The translations under genes were made by a program, and so were the position numbers. A DNA stretch of 64,000 nucleotides from UBA6168 sp964508135. Its GTDB lineage: Bacteria; Bacteroidota; Bacteroidia; Chitinophagales; Saprospiraceae. Positions 15,680 through 24,747 of the stretch are shown one piece after another; position 1 is the first letter of the stretch; each line of letters starts with the position of its first letter. The stretch spans positions 1 through 64,000 of the forward strand of contig CAZDSU010000037.1 in NCBI GenBank assembly GCA_964508135.1, read 5' to 3'. The notes below the pieces were generated by a model. The model made no database searches. It saw only the letters and a program-made list of their open reading frames with translations, and was not told where the DNA came from.

Positions 15680-18586
15680 CTAATCCACCCCCAACCGAAT
15701 CCCCTTCTCCACCGCCGGCACGCCCCGCAGCATCCACTGCGGCATCGGCTTGTCCATTAGGTAATGGTCGAAATACTGGCTCATGCGCAATTGGAAATCC
15801 TTGCGGTTTTGGAGCTTGAGCGGCCAGTGCGGTTCGTCGTTGTAGTTCAGCAGCCAAGCGGGCTTGCCGAGGCGGCGCAGCGCCGTGAAGTATTCGATGC
15901 CCTGGTACCAGGGCACGTGGCCGTCGGCGTCGTTGGACATGATGAGCACGGGCGTGTTCACCTTGTCCATCGTGAACAGCGGCGAGTTCTCGATATAGCG
16001 CAGCGGGTACTCCCAGATGCTGCCCCCGATGCGGCTCTGCGTGTGCTCGTACTGGAACATCCGGCTCAGGCCCGTCGCCCAGCGGATGCCGCCATAGGCC
16101 GAGAGCATGTTCACCACGGGCGCACCGCTTTCGGCGCATTTGAAGATGTCCGTCCGGGTGAGCAAGTAGGCGATTTGGTAGCCGCCCCAACTGTGCCCTT
16201 GCACCCCGATTCGTGCCTTATCCACGAAGCCTTTTTCTATCAACGAGGTCACGCCCGGCACCACTGCGTTGTAGCAGCTTTCGCCGGGATAGCCCGTGCG
16301 GTACGGGATGTCCGGGTTGAAGACGAGATAGCCCCGGCTGGCGTAGTACGAGTAGTTGATGCTGCTGCGGTGCGGGTAGGGCGCACGGTGCTGATGCAGT
16401 TCGTCGCTGCTGCGCTCGTAGAAGTTGACGATCATCGGGTACTGCTTCTTCGGGTCGAAGTCGGCGGGCTTCACCAAAAGCCCCTGCAAACGCTGGCCGT
16501 CCAGCGCCGTCCATTCGTACAGTTCGATGCTGCCCCAGCGGTAGTTCGCCTGCTGAGGGTTGGCGTTGCTCACCTTTTTGGGTTTTTGGAGGGTAAAATC
16601 GGTGTACAGCAAATCGGGAAAAGTCTGGAAGTTTTCCTTCGTGAACAGCAGCCGCTCGGCATCCTTGGCCTTCTGCGGCGAGGACGTGTAGGCGAACGCC
16701 TCTTTCACCAACTGCATCGGCTGCCCCGCCCCAAGGAGCAGGAAGCCGTAGCCCTCGGCCTTTGTTTTTTCGTCAAAAACATGGAGCAACAACCGCTGCC
16801 CCGGCGTCACGAAGCGCTCCTCCGGGTCGAGGCGGATGAAACGGTACTGCGTTTGGCTGGCCCGCCCGTTGGTAAGGTTCATGGGCGCGGTTTGCCCCGT
16901 CGGATCCAGTTGCCAGATGTCGTAGCGGTCGTAAACGAGCAGGCTCGAATCGCCCCTCGTCCAAGTGGCCATGCCGTAGCTGCTAGGGTAGTCTGGCACG
17001 TCGTTCCGTTCGTCCGCAAACGACACGGTGCGGTTGTCAGTGAGGCGGCGCAGCTTGGCATCCTTCACCGAGTAGGCAAACCAAGCCGTGTCAACGTCAT
17101 TGTACCAAAAAGCGAAATTGCCGCCGGGGGACAGCCGAGGGTTGCCCCGCAGCCCCTTGGTGATTTCCTTGCGGCTGCCCGTCGCCTCGTCCACCAGCCA
17201 AACATCTTCCCGCGCTTCGCCCTCCCACGACATTTGTCGCAGGTAAGGCTGCTCGTTCCGGCCAAGCGCCATGCTGCCCACCCGGTCGGGAGCATAGCTC
17301 ATGGTGGGCATGTCAGTGGTGGACAGCGGCACGAATTTGTTTTGTGAAACATGCCAGACCACGTCGTAGGCCCGCTTGCGCTCCTGTTCCACGAGGGTCT
17401 CTTGGTTGGTGTACAAGCGCTCGTCGGTGGCGGCCCAGACCTCCACGTTCACGATTTCGTCGTCAAGCAGGTTGGTGTCCTGGAGGATGGGCGGCGGGGC
17501 CATGCCGAGGTAGAGCTTCGAGCCGTCCTTGCTAAAGGTGGGGGCGGCGTTTTCGCTCACCCGCCATGTTTTTGGCAAAAACTGGGAAGCGGAATCGGCG
17601 ATGATGCTGGCCTTCTCCATGCCCTCCTGCCAGTAGCAGAGGCCGAAGGGCGGCACCTGCGCCTTGGTGGTGTCGAGGTTGGCGAGAAAGGCGAGTTGCG
17701 TTCCTTTTTCATTGAAAACCAGTTGTTTATAATCGCCTTTTTGTTGAATCAATGGCCGCAATTTCCGTAGGACACAGTTGAAAAGATAAACGCCCTCGGC
17801 CAGCAACGAGTCTGCCGAGCCGCTGGTGTTGATGAGGATGCGGGCGCCCTCCTTGGCCAGTTTGTAGTCCCGCACGAAGGCCACAGTGTCCGCCCGCTGC
17901 GTGGCAAGTTCGAGCAGCACGAGCTTCGAACCATTGTCTTTGCCCTCCTTTTTTTCCTTCTTCTTTTTAGGCTTTTCCGCCTTCCCCACAGGGGCGGGCG
18001 GCAAAACGGGTGCAGCGGTCGTTTTCAACGAATCCGGCTTTGTGGCGGTGGAATCGGCTGCTGCCTTTTCATCCTCCTTCGGCTTGAACGGCTCCAACTG
18101 GTAGGCCAGCCAGCCATCCCATTCTTCGGGCATGGCGAAGGACTTCACCTCGGCCACTTTTATCAAAATGCCTGTGCCGAGGTGCAGGATGCCGAGGGAG
18201 TCCTTGGTGAGTTCTTCCTTTTTCAGTTTGCGGCGGCGCTGTGCCTTGAGCGAGTCCTCGTGCGGCCTTATTTTGAACGCAAGGAACTGGTTGTCAGCGG
18301 AAAAAACGGCACCCTCGCCCCGTTCAAAGCCTCGGATGGAACCCTTCGCAGCGTTCCAAACCATTAGTTTTCCATCGCCCTCTTCGGCCTTCAGTGTATA
18401 GGCCACCCAATAGCCGTCGTTGGAAATTTTTGGCGACTGGACTTGGTTCCAGTGTGCGAGGTCGGCGGGTTCGAGTTGTTTTTTGACCACAGGTTGCGCC
18501 TGCATTTTTATCAAAAAAAAGAAAGTTATGCAAAGCGAAATCCCGCACCGGAGGTCGGGAAAAAACGAGAAGAATCTGAGCCTCAT
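15680..18586 (-). CDS. S9 family prolyl oligopeptidase-like peptidase
   Basis: A 968-residue exported serine peptidase: an N-terminal hydrophobic signal (residues 1-30), a long beta-propeller-type region with a lysine-rich insert (KAEKPKKKKEKKEGKD), and a C-terminal alpha/beta-hydrolase domain. The catalytic triad is visible: Ser in GVQGHSWGGYQIAYLL, Asp in MSNDADGHVPWYQG, His in NDEPHWPLKLQ. Prolyl oligopeptidase/dipeptidyl-peptidase-4-type enzymes of Bacteroidota degrade peptides in the periplasm. A degenerate copy of its 3' end lies at 13569-13730 on the same strand. Confidence 0.92.
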   Translation of the reverse strand: MRLRFFSFFPDLRCGISLCITFFFLIKMQAQPVVKKQLEPADLAHWNQVQSPKISNDGYWVAYTLKAEEGDGKLMVWNAAKGSIRGFERGEGAVFSADNQFLAFKIRPHEDSLKAQRRRKLKKEELTKDSLGILHLGTGILIKVAEVKSFAMPEEWDGWLAYQLEPFKPKEDEKAAADSTATKPDSLKTTAAPVLPPAPVGKAEKPKKKKEKKEGKDNGSKLVLLELATQRADTVAFVRDYKLAKEGARILINTSGSADSLLAEGVYLFNCVLRKLRPLIQQKGDYKQLVFNEKGTQLAFLANLDTTKAQVPPFGLCYWQEGMEKASIIADSASQFLPKTWRVSENAAPTFSKDGSKLYLGMAPPPILQDTNLLDDEIVNVEVWAATDERLYTNQETLVEQERKRAYDVVWHVSQNKFVPLSTTDMPTMSYAPDRVGSMALGRNEQPYLRQMSWEGEAREDVWLVDEATGSRKEITKGLRGNPRLSPGGNFAFWYNDVDTAWFAYSVKDAKLRRLTDNRTVSFADERNDVPDYPSSYGMATWTRGDSSLLVYDRYDIWQLDPTGQTAPMNLTNGRASQTQYRFIRLDPEERFVTPGQRLLLHVFDEKTKAEGYGFLLLGAGQPMQLVKEAFAYTSSPQKAKDAERLLFTKENFQTFPDLLYTDFTLQKPKKVSNANPQQANYRWGSIELYEWTALDGQRLQGLLVKPADFDPKKQYPMIVNFYERSSDELHQHRAPYPHRSSINYSYYASRGYLVFNPDIPYRTGYPGESCYNAVVPGVTSLIEKGFVDKARIGVQGHSWGGYQIAYLLTRTDIFKCAESGAPVVNMLSAYGGIRWATGLSRMFQYEHTQSRIGGSIWEYPLRYIENSPLFTMDKVNTPVLIMSNDADGHVPWYQGIEYFTALRRLGKPAWLLNYNDEPHWPLKLQNRKDFQLRMSQYFDHYLMDKPMPQWMLRGVPAVEKGIRLGVD

Positions 18587-18684
18587 AATTCAAGTGGTTG
18601 GTGAGGCGTGAAGATAGGAATTGGGGCGAACGGTTGGGTTTCTGGCGGGAAAAATTGCTGGGCCGTAGTGTTTATAAATTGTTT

Positions 18685-19092
18685 TTACAAACCCAACAAC
18701 CTACGAAATTCCTCCTTGCCAATCAGGTTTACTTTCGGGAAATCTATCGTTTTTAGGACATTGAAATGCTTGTCGTCGCTCACCAAAAACTTGGCATCTG
18801 CTGCGATTGCACAGTCAGTGAACTTGTCGTCGTCAGGGTCGGCAGCAATCAAATTCCAATAAAAATACTTTCTGATAAAATGAACATTGGGAAGGCCGGA
18901 TATTAGCTCAATGGTCGCTTTGGCAATGTCGGGGCCATTTTTAGCAGCAATAATTTCCTCGTATTCCAACAAAATATCCAACGTTATATAAACGTCATAA
19001 ACACCTTTCAACAAGGCAAGAAAAAGGTCATGGTCATTGGACCTTTCGGGGAGTACGACCAATAAAACATTGGTGTCAATTACGACTTTCAT
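18685..19092 (-). CDS. PIN-domain toxin (COG1569 type)
   Basis: A 135-residue PIN ribonuclease. The opening MKVVIDTNVLLVVL carries the first catalytic Asp; further acidic residues are in LLEYEEIIAAK, ADPDDDKFTDCAIAADA and VSDDKHF. The spelling fits the 'putative toxin-antitoxin system toxin component, PIN family' group (COG1569). It would cut RNA when free of its antitoxin. The likely antitoxin is the 76-residue gene immediately upstream, three bases away on the same strand. Confidence 0.85.
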   Translation of the reverse strand: MKVVIDTNVLLVVLPERSNDHDLFLALLKGVYDVYITLDILLEYEEIIAAKNGPDIAKATIELISGLPNVHFIRKYFYWNLIAADPDDDKFTDCAIAADAKFLVSDDKHFNVLKTIDFPKVNLIGKEEFRRLLGL

Positions 19093-19095
19093 AGC

Positions 19096-19326
19096 TTATT
19101 GGCTGGCTGGTTTACGGTACGGGGTACGGTTATGCTCCATGTACCATTTGTCCAAAGTTGCTTGCGTCCAGCTTTCTTCCTCCCATTTTTCATTTAACAT
19201 GTTTTGCAAACGGCGATAGCGGAATTGCACCAGCATATTGCGCAACTGCTCCAAATCTTGATTGGACAATGGTTCTGCAAGCAGTTCAAGCAGTGTTCTT
19301 TGTGCATCATTTAATGTCGAAACCAT
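19096..19326 (-). CDS. putative antitoxin for the PIN toxin
   Basis: A 76-residue, mainly helical protein with no recognised family. It starts NDAQRTLLELLAEPLSNQDL, and a later segment (RYRRLQNMLNEKWEEESW) is similar in kind to short antitoxins preceding COG1569 toxins. Its position directly before the toxin, with 3 bp between stop and start, supports the role. No DNA-binding motif is obvious. Confidence 0.65.
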   Translation of the reverse strand: MVSTLNDAQRTLLELLAEPLSNQDLEQLRNMLVQFRYRRLQNMLNEKWEEESWTQATLDKWYMEHNRTPYRKPASQ

Positions 19327-19448
19327 GATTTATCTTTTTGCTTTCAAAAGTACGCTTTTCGATCGAGATTTTAAAAATTGGGTTTTCAAATGCTATCTCC
19401 AACATGTAACTTTCGCCCCAATCCAAGTTATTGCTCCTAAAAATCGCC

Positions 19449-20573
19449 ATGCAAAAAGCCTTGCTCCTGCTCTGCCTCCTCCCCCTTCTTGCAGCCGCCC
19501 AAGACGGCAACCTCGTCCTCAACCCCGGCTTCGAAAAGCTGAAACCCAATGCCAATTGCCCGCTCTGCTCCTACGGCAAAAACGCCGAGCATTTTGAAAG
19601 CGCCATCCAAAACTGGACGACCTTCGGCGGTATGACGCCCGACCTCATCATCTGGAAGCCCGACGCTTATGGCGACTGCTTCTTCCCAAAACCCCACAGC
19701 GGCGACAATGCCGTGGGCATCATCACCTACGGCTTTCGGGAAATGGTACAGGGGCAACTTCGGGCACCCCTCGTTGTGGGCAAAAAGTACCGAATCGAAC
19801 TGTACGTCAACCTCTCGGAGGCGACGGCGCTGCACCATTACCAAAGTGTTTATGGCGAAAAACGGGACATCCGGCCCACTGCCGCTGGCAATTTGGGCTT
19901 TTATTTTTCTTACAACAAGACTTGGGACTGGGCGCAAAAACCCCAGTTCGTGGTGGCAGAGCCTATCATTACTGGCAAGGACGAGTGGAAGCTCGTCAGT
20001 GGCACCTTCATTGCCGACAAGGCGTACATGTACTTCACCATCGGCAATTTTGAGAAGGACGAGAACACGCCGAACACGCTCAAAGACCCTGCCGCCATTG
20101 AAAAATTCAATGCACAGGAAACTGATTTTACGAAGAAAATCAGGACGGTCGCTTACTACCTCTTGGACGACATCCGCATTGTCCCAGCAGATGCGCCACC
20201 TACAAGTCCCGATATTTCCACTGCCTTGAAAACAAAGAAAACCTACACTTTCCGCAACGTCAACTTTGAAACGGCGAAATGGGATCTCCTGCCTCCCGCC
20301 CTGCCGGAACTCGACGGACTGGCCGCTTTTTTAAAAGAAAACCCCAAGGTAAAAGTGGAAATCGGCGGCCACACCGACGACGTGGGCAACGACGCCGACA
20401 ACCAACTGCTGTCGCAAAACCGTGCGGAATCGGTTGCCAACTACCTGATTTCCAAGGGGATAGCACCCGAACGCCTTTCGTTCAAAGGCTACGGTGAGCG
20501 CCAACCTGTGGCCCCGAACACCTCGGCTGCGGGGCGGCTGCAAAACAGGCGGGTGGAATGCAAGGTGATGTGA
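19449..20573 (+). CDS. OmpA-family outer membrane protein
   Basis: A 374-residue exported protein with a signal peptide (MQKALLLLCLLPLLAAAQ). The middle (LVLNPGFEKLK..., FGGMTPDLIIWKPDAY) resembles carbohydrate-binding jelly-roll modules seen in Bacteroidota surface proteins. The C-terminal OmpA domain (about residues 265-374) shows FETAKWDLLP, VKVEIGGHTDDVG, LSQNRAESVANYLISKGI and YGERQPVAPN, the peptidoglycan-binding signature. It likely anchors the outer membrane to the cell wall. The start at the ATG at 19449 is preferred over an upstream TTG at 19431 because it opens the signal peptide. Confidence 0.9.
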   Translation: MQKALLLLCLLPLLAAAQDGNLVLNPGFEKLKPNANCPLCSYGKNAEHFESAIQNWTTFGGMTPDLIIWKPDAYGDCFFPKPHSGDNAVGIITYGFREMVQGQLRAPLVVGKKYRIELYVNLSEATALHHYQSVYGEKRDIRPTAAGNLGFYFSYNKTWDWAQKPQFVVAEPIITGKDEWKLVSGTFIADKAYMYFTIGNFEKDENTPNTLKDPAAIEKFNAQETDFTKKIRTVAYYLLDDIRIVPADAPPTSPDISTALKTKKTYTFRNVNFETAKWDLLPPALPELDGLAAFLKENPKVKVEIGGHTDDVGNDADNQLLSQNRAESVANYLISKGIAPERLSFKGYGERQPVAPNTSAAGRLQNRRVECKVM

Positions 20574-20742
20574 TTGACGATTTTGGTTCCCTACGGGAAT
20601 GACAAGGGATTTGCGATTGGGGCGGCGGGGATGTGAAAAAATAGACCACTGCTTCTCCTTTCATTTGCCCGAAGGGCGCACCCAACCTTTGCCAGCCGCC
20701 TGACGTTATGGTCTTTAGCAACAAGAATCCAAGGCTAGTTTG

Positions 20743-20758
20743 TATTTTTGTTAGCGAA
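20743..20758 (+). promoter_or_regulatory. -7 box with half-operator upstream of the lipoprotein gene
   Basis: TATTTTTG fits the Bacteroidota -7 box and is followed by TTAGCGAA. The same arrangement, TAGCTTTG then TTAGCGAA, occurs at 35345-35360 before the acyl-CoA dehydrogenase gene (14 of 16 bases alike), suggesting a shared regulator or chance similarity. Confidence 0.35.
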
Positions 20759-20796
20759 AACTTTAAAGCCTGTGTTGGCGTGTAAAAATCCTTTTG

Positions 20797-22335
20797 ATGA
20801 AATTTTCCCACTTCGTGTTTTTGATACTACTTGGCACAGCAATGTTTGGCTGCAAGCAAGTAAATGATTTGCAAGATGCCGAAATCATGTCTGGCGATGC
20901 GGAGTTTGCCATCCCGCTGCTCAAGGCACGTACTTCCATCCAGGATTTGCTGGAGAATTTTGACGATTCCACCTACATCGAAATTGATGCGGAGGGCGTC
21001 ATCCACCTGCGCTACGAGGGCGATGTGCTCACGCAAACGGCGGACGAGTTTTTTCAGGTCATCAAAACCTACCTGCCCCCGCTCATCCCGCTAGACAGCA
21101 CAACTTTTACATTGGACTTTAATTCCTCAGCGGACCAGTTGAAAGTGGACTTCGCCCGCTACTCAGGCGGCTCTATCAGCGTTGCTTATGTATCCGACTA
21201 CGTGGGCATGGTAGACTTGACCTTGACCATTCTGGAAGCCTCAAAAAATGGCCAACCATTGAGCGTCCATACCCAGTTTATGTCCCCCGCTGGCACTCCC
21301 GGCACTATTCCCTTGCCCATCTTCAGTTCCTCCACCCAATGTGTGGGCTATGAGCTGATGCCCGACAGCGGTAGGGTGCATGTCCAGTACAGTGCCGTAA
21401 CGGACTTGGGCGACACCATCGAGCTGCCGTTCATCGCCTTGGTCAACACGAACATCAATTTTTCCTACATCGAGGGCTACCTCGGCAACTTCAAAAACAA
21501 GGGAAAACGGGACAGCGTCAGCATTGATTTCTTCAAGAACTGGATTCAAGGCGACGTTTTTTTTGAAAACCCCATCATCAAAATCCATATCGAAAATTCC
21601 TTCGGGATGCCTACTCGCTCATCCATTGACACGTTCGACATCATCACCGCCGACGAACTACGGATTCCGCTCCAGAGCACTTTCATCAATGACACGGGCA
21701 TTGACTTCGTGTACCCGACCGTTTCGGAGGCGGGACAGTCAAAAAGCATGACCTTCACCTTCGATGCCAACAATTCCAATATCGAGGACGTGCTCGGCTC
21801 ACGACCCATCGGTCTCGACTACAAGGTGGACGCCATCTCCAACCCCGACAGCCTGACCAACCTGCGGGGCTTCATCACCGACAGCAGTTTCTACAAAATA
21901 AAAGTGGAAGTGGACTTGCCGCTGCATGGCCGGGCGTCCGGCTTCGGCGTCGTGGATTCGTTCGACCTTGATTTCAGCGGCTACGACGACCTCAAGGAAG
22001 TGGAGTTCAAAATGGTGGCCGACAACCAAATGCCGCTCGCCATTGATGGCCAAGCTTTTTTCATGGATGAAAATGGCACCGTGCTCGACTCGCTTTACGA
22101 CGATGTGACCCGCCTCGTGGAAGCTGCTCCTGTGGACAGCGAAGGCGTCGTTAGGGAGCCAATCACCCGCATCAATTTTTCCACCTTCGACGCCGAGCGT
22201 TTCGACAAAATCCGCAAGGCGAAAAAGCTGGCGCTACGTGCTTATTTCTCCACCACCTCTGACGGCCAACAAAGCGTCAAAGCCTTCTCCGACCAGCATG
22301 TTGAAATCAGGATGGGGATGAAGGTGAAAAGGTAG
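20797..22335 (+). CDS. large lipoprotein of unknown function
   Basis: A 512-residue lipoprotein: signal MKFSHFVFLILLGTAMFGC with the lipobox cysteine at residue 19, then a beta-rich mature protein of several repeats of similar kind (strands rich in Asp, Val, Ile and Thr). No domain I recognise. The start is the ATG at 20797; the TTG one codon upstream could also be used. Such lipoproteins in Bacteroidota are usually exposed on the surface or the periplasmic face of the outer membrane. Separated by about 220 bp from the OmpA-like gene, so a shared transcript is uncertain. Confidence 0.75.
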   Translation: MKFSHFVFLILLGTAMFGCKQVNDLQDAEIMSGDAEFAIPLLKARTSIQDLLENFDDSTYIEIDAEGVIHLRYEGDVLTQTADEFFQVIKTYLPPLIPLDSTTFTLDFNSSADQLKVDFARYSGGSISVAYVSDYVGMVDLTLTILEASKNGQPLSVHTQFMSPAGTPGTIPLPIFSSSTQCVGYELMPDSGRVHVQYSAVTDLGDTIELPFIALVNTNINFSYIEGYLGNFKNKGKRDSVSIDFFKNWIQGDVFFENPIIKIHIENSFGMPTRSSIDTFDIITADELRIPLQSTFINDTGIDFVYPTVSEAGQSKSMTFTFDANNSNIEDVLGSRPIGLDYKVDAISNPDSLTNLRGFITDSSFYKIKVEVDLPLHGRASGFGVVDSFDLDFSGYDDLKEVEFKMVADNQMPLAIDGQAFFMDENGTVLDSLYDDVTRLVEAAPVDSEGVVREPITRINFSTFDAERFDKIRKAKKLALRAYFSTTSDGQQSVKAFSDQHVEIRMGMKVKR

Positions 22336-22496
22336 AGGATTTACGATTTACGATTGCTGCCGCCGTGATGTCTTTTTTGGTTTAAAAAACGACGATTCTG
22401 TTTCCCACCAAGCGCCTACTTTTGCGCCAAAATCCAGCATTTTGAGTTTTTCGAGTCCCCCCTCAAAACTCAAAATTCATAACTCATAACTCCTCC

Positions 22497-23711
22497 ATGC
22501 CCACCGCCTTCATCGTTGACGCCATCCGCACCCCCGTCGCCAGTTTTCAGGGCAGCCTTTCGCCCGTTCGGGCGGATGACCTCGCTGCCCACGTCATCGC
22601 CGCACTCGTCAGCCGCCACCCGAACATCCCGACGGATGCCTACGCCGATGTCATCCTCGGCTGCGCCAACCAAGCGGGCGAGGACAACCGCAACGTGGCC
22701 CGAATGGCACTGCTGCTGGCCGGGCTTTCCGTCAGCGTGCCGGGCGAGACCGTGAACCGGCTTTGCGCAAGCGGAATGTCCGCCGTGGTGCAGGCGAGCC
22801 GGGCCATCCGCAGCGGCGAGGGCGACCTGTTCATCGCAGGTGGCGTGGAACACATGACCCGTGGGCCGTGGGTCATTTCCAAGGCTTCGCAAGCATTTGG
22901 TCGGGACGCTGAGATGCACGACAGCAGCTTCGGGTGGCGCTTCATCAACCCCCGAATGAAGGCACTCTACGGCGTGGACGGCATGGGCAACACCGCCGAA
23001 AACCTCGCTGAACTGCACAAAATCAGCCGGGAAGACCAGGACGCCTTCGCCTGCTGGTCGCAACAAAAAGCAGCGCAGGCACAGGTATCGGGCAGGTTGG
23101 CTGAGGAAATCAGCCCCGTGCCAGTCCCGCAGCGCAAGGGCGACCCCGTGCTTTTCTCCGAAGATGAATTCATCAAACCGGACACAACTTTGGAAGTGTT
23201 GGCGAAGCTGCGACCTGCTTTCAAAAAAGCCGAAGACGGCGGCACGGTGACCGCCGGAAATGCCTCTGGCCTCAACGACGGCGCCGCCGCAATGCTCGTC
23301 GCCTCTGAGGTGGCGGTGAAAAAATATGACCTAAAACCCCTCGCCCGCATCGTGTCCACCGGCGTGGCGGGCGTGGAGCCTCGCATCATGGGCATCGGCC
23401 CCGTTCCGGCAAGTCAACTGGCGCTCAACCGAGCGGGCCTCACCCTCGCCGACATGGACATCATCGAACTGAACGAGGCATTTGCTGCACAGGCGCTGGC
23501 CTGCACCCGCACTTGGGGCATCGCCGACAACGACCCCCGCCTGAACCCCAACGGCGGGGCTATCGCCATCGGTCATCCGCTCGGCATGTCCGGCACGAGG
23601 CTTTTGCAAACAGCGGCCATTGAACTGCACCGCCAACAAAAGCGTTTTGCACTGGCTACCATGTGCATCGGCGTTGGGCAGGGGTATGCGGTGGTGATTG
23701 AAAGAGTTTGA
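22497..23711 (+). CDS. pcaF: 3-oxoadipyl-CoA/acetyl-CoA acyltransferase (thiolase)
   Basis: A 404-residue class II thiolase. The active-site cysteine is residue 90 in NRLCASGM, the His is in GGAIAIGHPLGMSGTR, and the second Cys is in MCIGVGQGY. The N-terminal phrase SLSPVRADDLAAHVI and GCANQAGEDNRNVARMALLLAGL matches 3-oxoadipyl-CoA thiolases of aromatic catabolism (PcaF/PaaJ) more closely than general acetyl-CoA acetyltransferases. It would cleave 3-oxoadipyl-CoA to succinyl-CoA and acetyl-CoA. No other pca or paa gene is nearby, though homogentisate dioxygenase is at 47.6 kb. An alternative is a general beta-oxidation thiolase. Confidence 0.85.
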   Translation: MPTAFIVDAIRTPVASFQGSLSPVRADDLAAHVIAALVSRHPNIPTDAYADVILGCANQAGEDNRNVARMALLLAGLSVSVPGETVNRLCASGMSAVVQASRAIRSGEGDLFIAGGVEHMTRGPWVISKASQAFGRDAEMHDSSFGWRFINPRMKALYGVDGMGNTAENLAELHKISREDQDAFACWSQQKAAQAQVSGRLAEEISPVPVPQRKGDPVLFSEDEFIKPDTTLEVLAKLRPAFKKAEDGGTVTAGNASGLNDGAAAMLVASEVAVKKYDLKPLARIVSTGVAGVEPRIMGIGPVPASQLALNRAGLTLADMDIIELNEAFAAQALACTRTWGIADNDPRLNPNGGAIAIGHPLGMSGTRLLQTAAIELHRQQKRFALATMCIGVGQGYAVVIERV

Positions 23712-23840
23712 ACGAGTTTGCAGTTCGACAATGGGCAGTTGGCAATCAGGGTGTAGTCTTGTAGTCAAGAAGTCACTTTCCATCTTGGCACTGACTAAGC
23801 AACTGCCGACCTGACTGCCAACTGCCAATTGTCGAACTGC
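23712..23840. repeat. inverted pair of the 29-nt dispersed element
   Basis: Direct copy at 23721-23749 and inverse copy at 23811-23839, separated by 61 bp, just after the thiolase stop. The pair can fold as a hairpin. Confidence 0.85.
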
Positions 23841-23844
23841 AAAC

Positions 23845-23876
23845 TTTGATTTGTGAGGGTAAACCCGTTACTTTAC
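23845..23876 (+). promoter_or_regulatory. candidate promoter of the Bax-inhibitor gene
   Basis: TTTG at 23845-23848 and TACTTTAC at 23869-23876 are separated by 20 bp, close to the TTTG-N19-TAnnTTTG architecture of Bacteroidota housekeeping promoters, 33 bp before the start codon. Confidence 0.4.
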
Positions 23877-23908
23877 ACGAAATTTCATAACCAAAAATTC
23901 ATATTCAA

Positions 23909-24673
23909 ATGGCAAGAAAAGGCATGTTTTCGTCCTCTGGCAATCCTTTTATGAAAGAGGAAACCTATCGCAACAGCTCCAACTCACCGTTGGACGCTGG
24001 TTTTATTACCTCCTCCGAGCGCATGACGGTACAGGGGGCAATCAACAAATCGTTCATCCTGTTTGGCCTGATGATGCTCACGGCAGCGGCGAGTTTCGTT
24101 TATGCCAACCCACTTTTCTTGTGGGTCGGTGCCATCGGCGGCTTGATAGCAGTGTTGGTAGCGAGTTTCAAGCCACACCTGTCGGCTACGGTCGCCCCGA
24201 TTTACGCACTGCTCGAAGGGCTTTTCGTGGGTACTATCACCGCAATGTATGGTGGGGCATTTGGTGGCGGCATTATTTTCAATGCCGTTTCCTTGACGTT
24301 GGGCATCTTGTTCGCCATGCTTTTTATTTACAAAACGGGCATCATTAAGGTTACGGACAAGCTGCGCATGGGCGTGGTGATGGCCACGGTGGGAATTGCC
24401 CTGGTTTATTTGCTGAACATTATTCTCAGAGCATTTGGAATGCCCCTGCCTTACCTACACCAAGCTGGTGCAATTGGCATTGGCATCAGCGTGGTCATCA
24501 TTGGCATTGCAGCCTTCAACCTGCTGCTCGATTTTGACAATTTTGAAAAGGGCGAACAGTTCGGCGCACCGAGCTACATGGAGTGGTTCTCAGCGATGGG
24601 CCTGCTCATCACGTTGGTCTGGTTGTACATCGAAATCCTTCGTTTGCTGTCCATGTTGGCGGGTAGGGATTGA
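23909..24673 (+). CDS. Bax inhibitor-1/YccA family membrane protein
   Basis: A 254-residue integral membrane protein with about seven transmembrane helices after a 40-residue cytoplasmic start. The family is recognised from MTVQGAINKSFILFGLMMLTA near the start, the helix YALLEGLFVGTI, and the late acidic motif NLLLDFDNFEKGEQF, equivalent to the pH-sensing aspartates of YetJ-type calcium leak channels. BI-1 proteins conduct or control calcium and take part in stress tolerance; the ion specificity here is inference. Confidence 0.92.
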   Translation: MARKGMFSSSGNPFMKEETYRNSSNSPLDAGFITSSERMTVQGAINKSFILFGLMMLTAAASFVYANPLFLWVGAIGGLIAVLVASFKPHLSATVAPIYALLEGLFVGTITAMYGGAFGGGIIFNAVSLTLGILFAMLFIYKTGIIKVTDKLRMGVVMATVGIALVYLLNIILRAFGMPLPYLHQAGAIGIGISVVIIGIAAFNLLLDFDNFEKGEQFGAPSYMEWFSAMGLLITLVWLYIEILRLLSMLAGRD

Positions 24674-24703
24674 TTTTGCTCCGCAAAAATTCGGTTGAAA
24701 ACA

Positions 24704-24738
24704 AAAAAAATCGGCGCTGGACCAGCGCCGATTTTTTT
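24704..24738. terminator. bidirectional terminator between convergent genes
   Basis: AAAAAAATCGGCGCTGG pairs perfectly with CCAGCGCCGATTTTTTT (17 bp each, 24704-24720 and 24722-24738) around a single A. It lies between the Bax-inhibitor gene and moeA and has T-runs in both directions. Confidence 0.85.
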
Positions 24739-24747
24739 GTTGCGTAG

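Noticed and set aside
15764..17347. Long open frame (527 codons) on the plus strand
   Set aside because: It lies antisense to the S9 peptidase, has no recognisable motifs and a composition explained by the high-GC third codon positions of the real gene.
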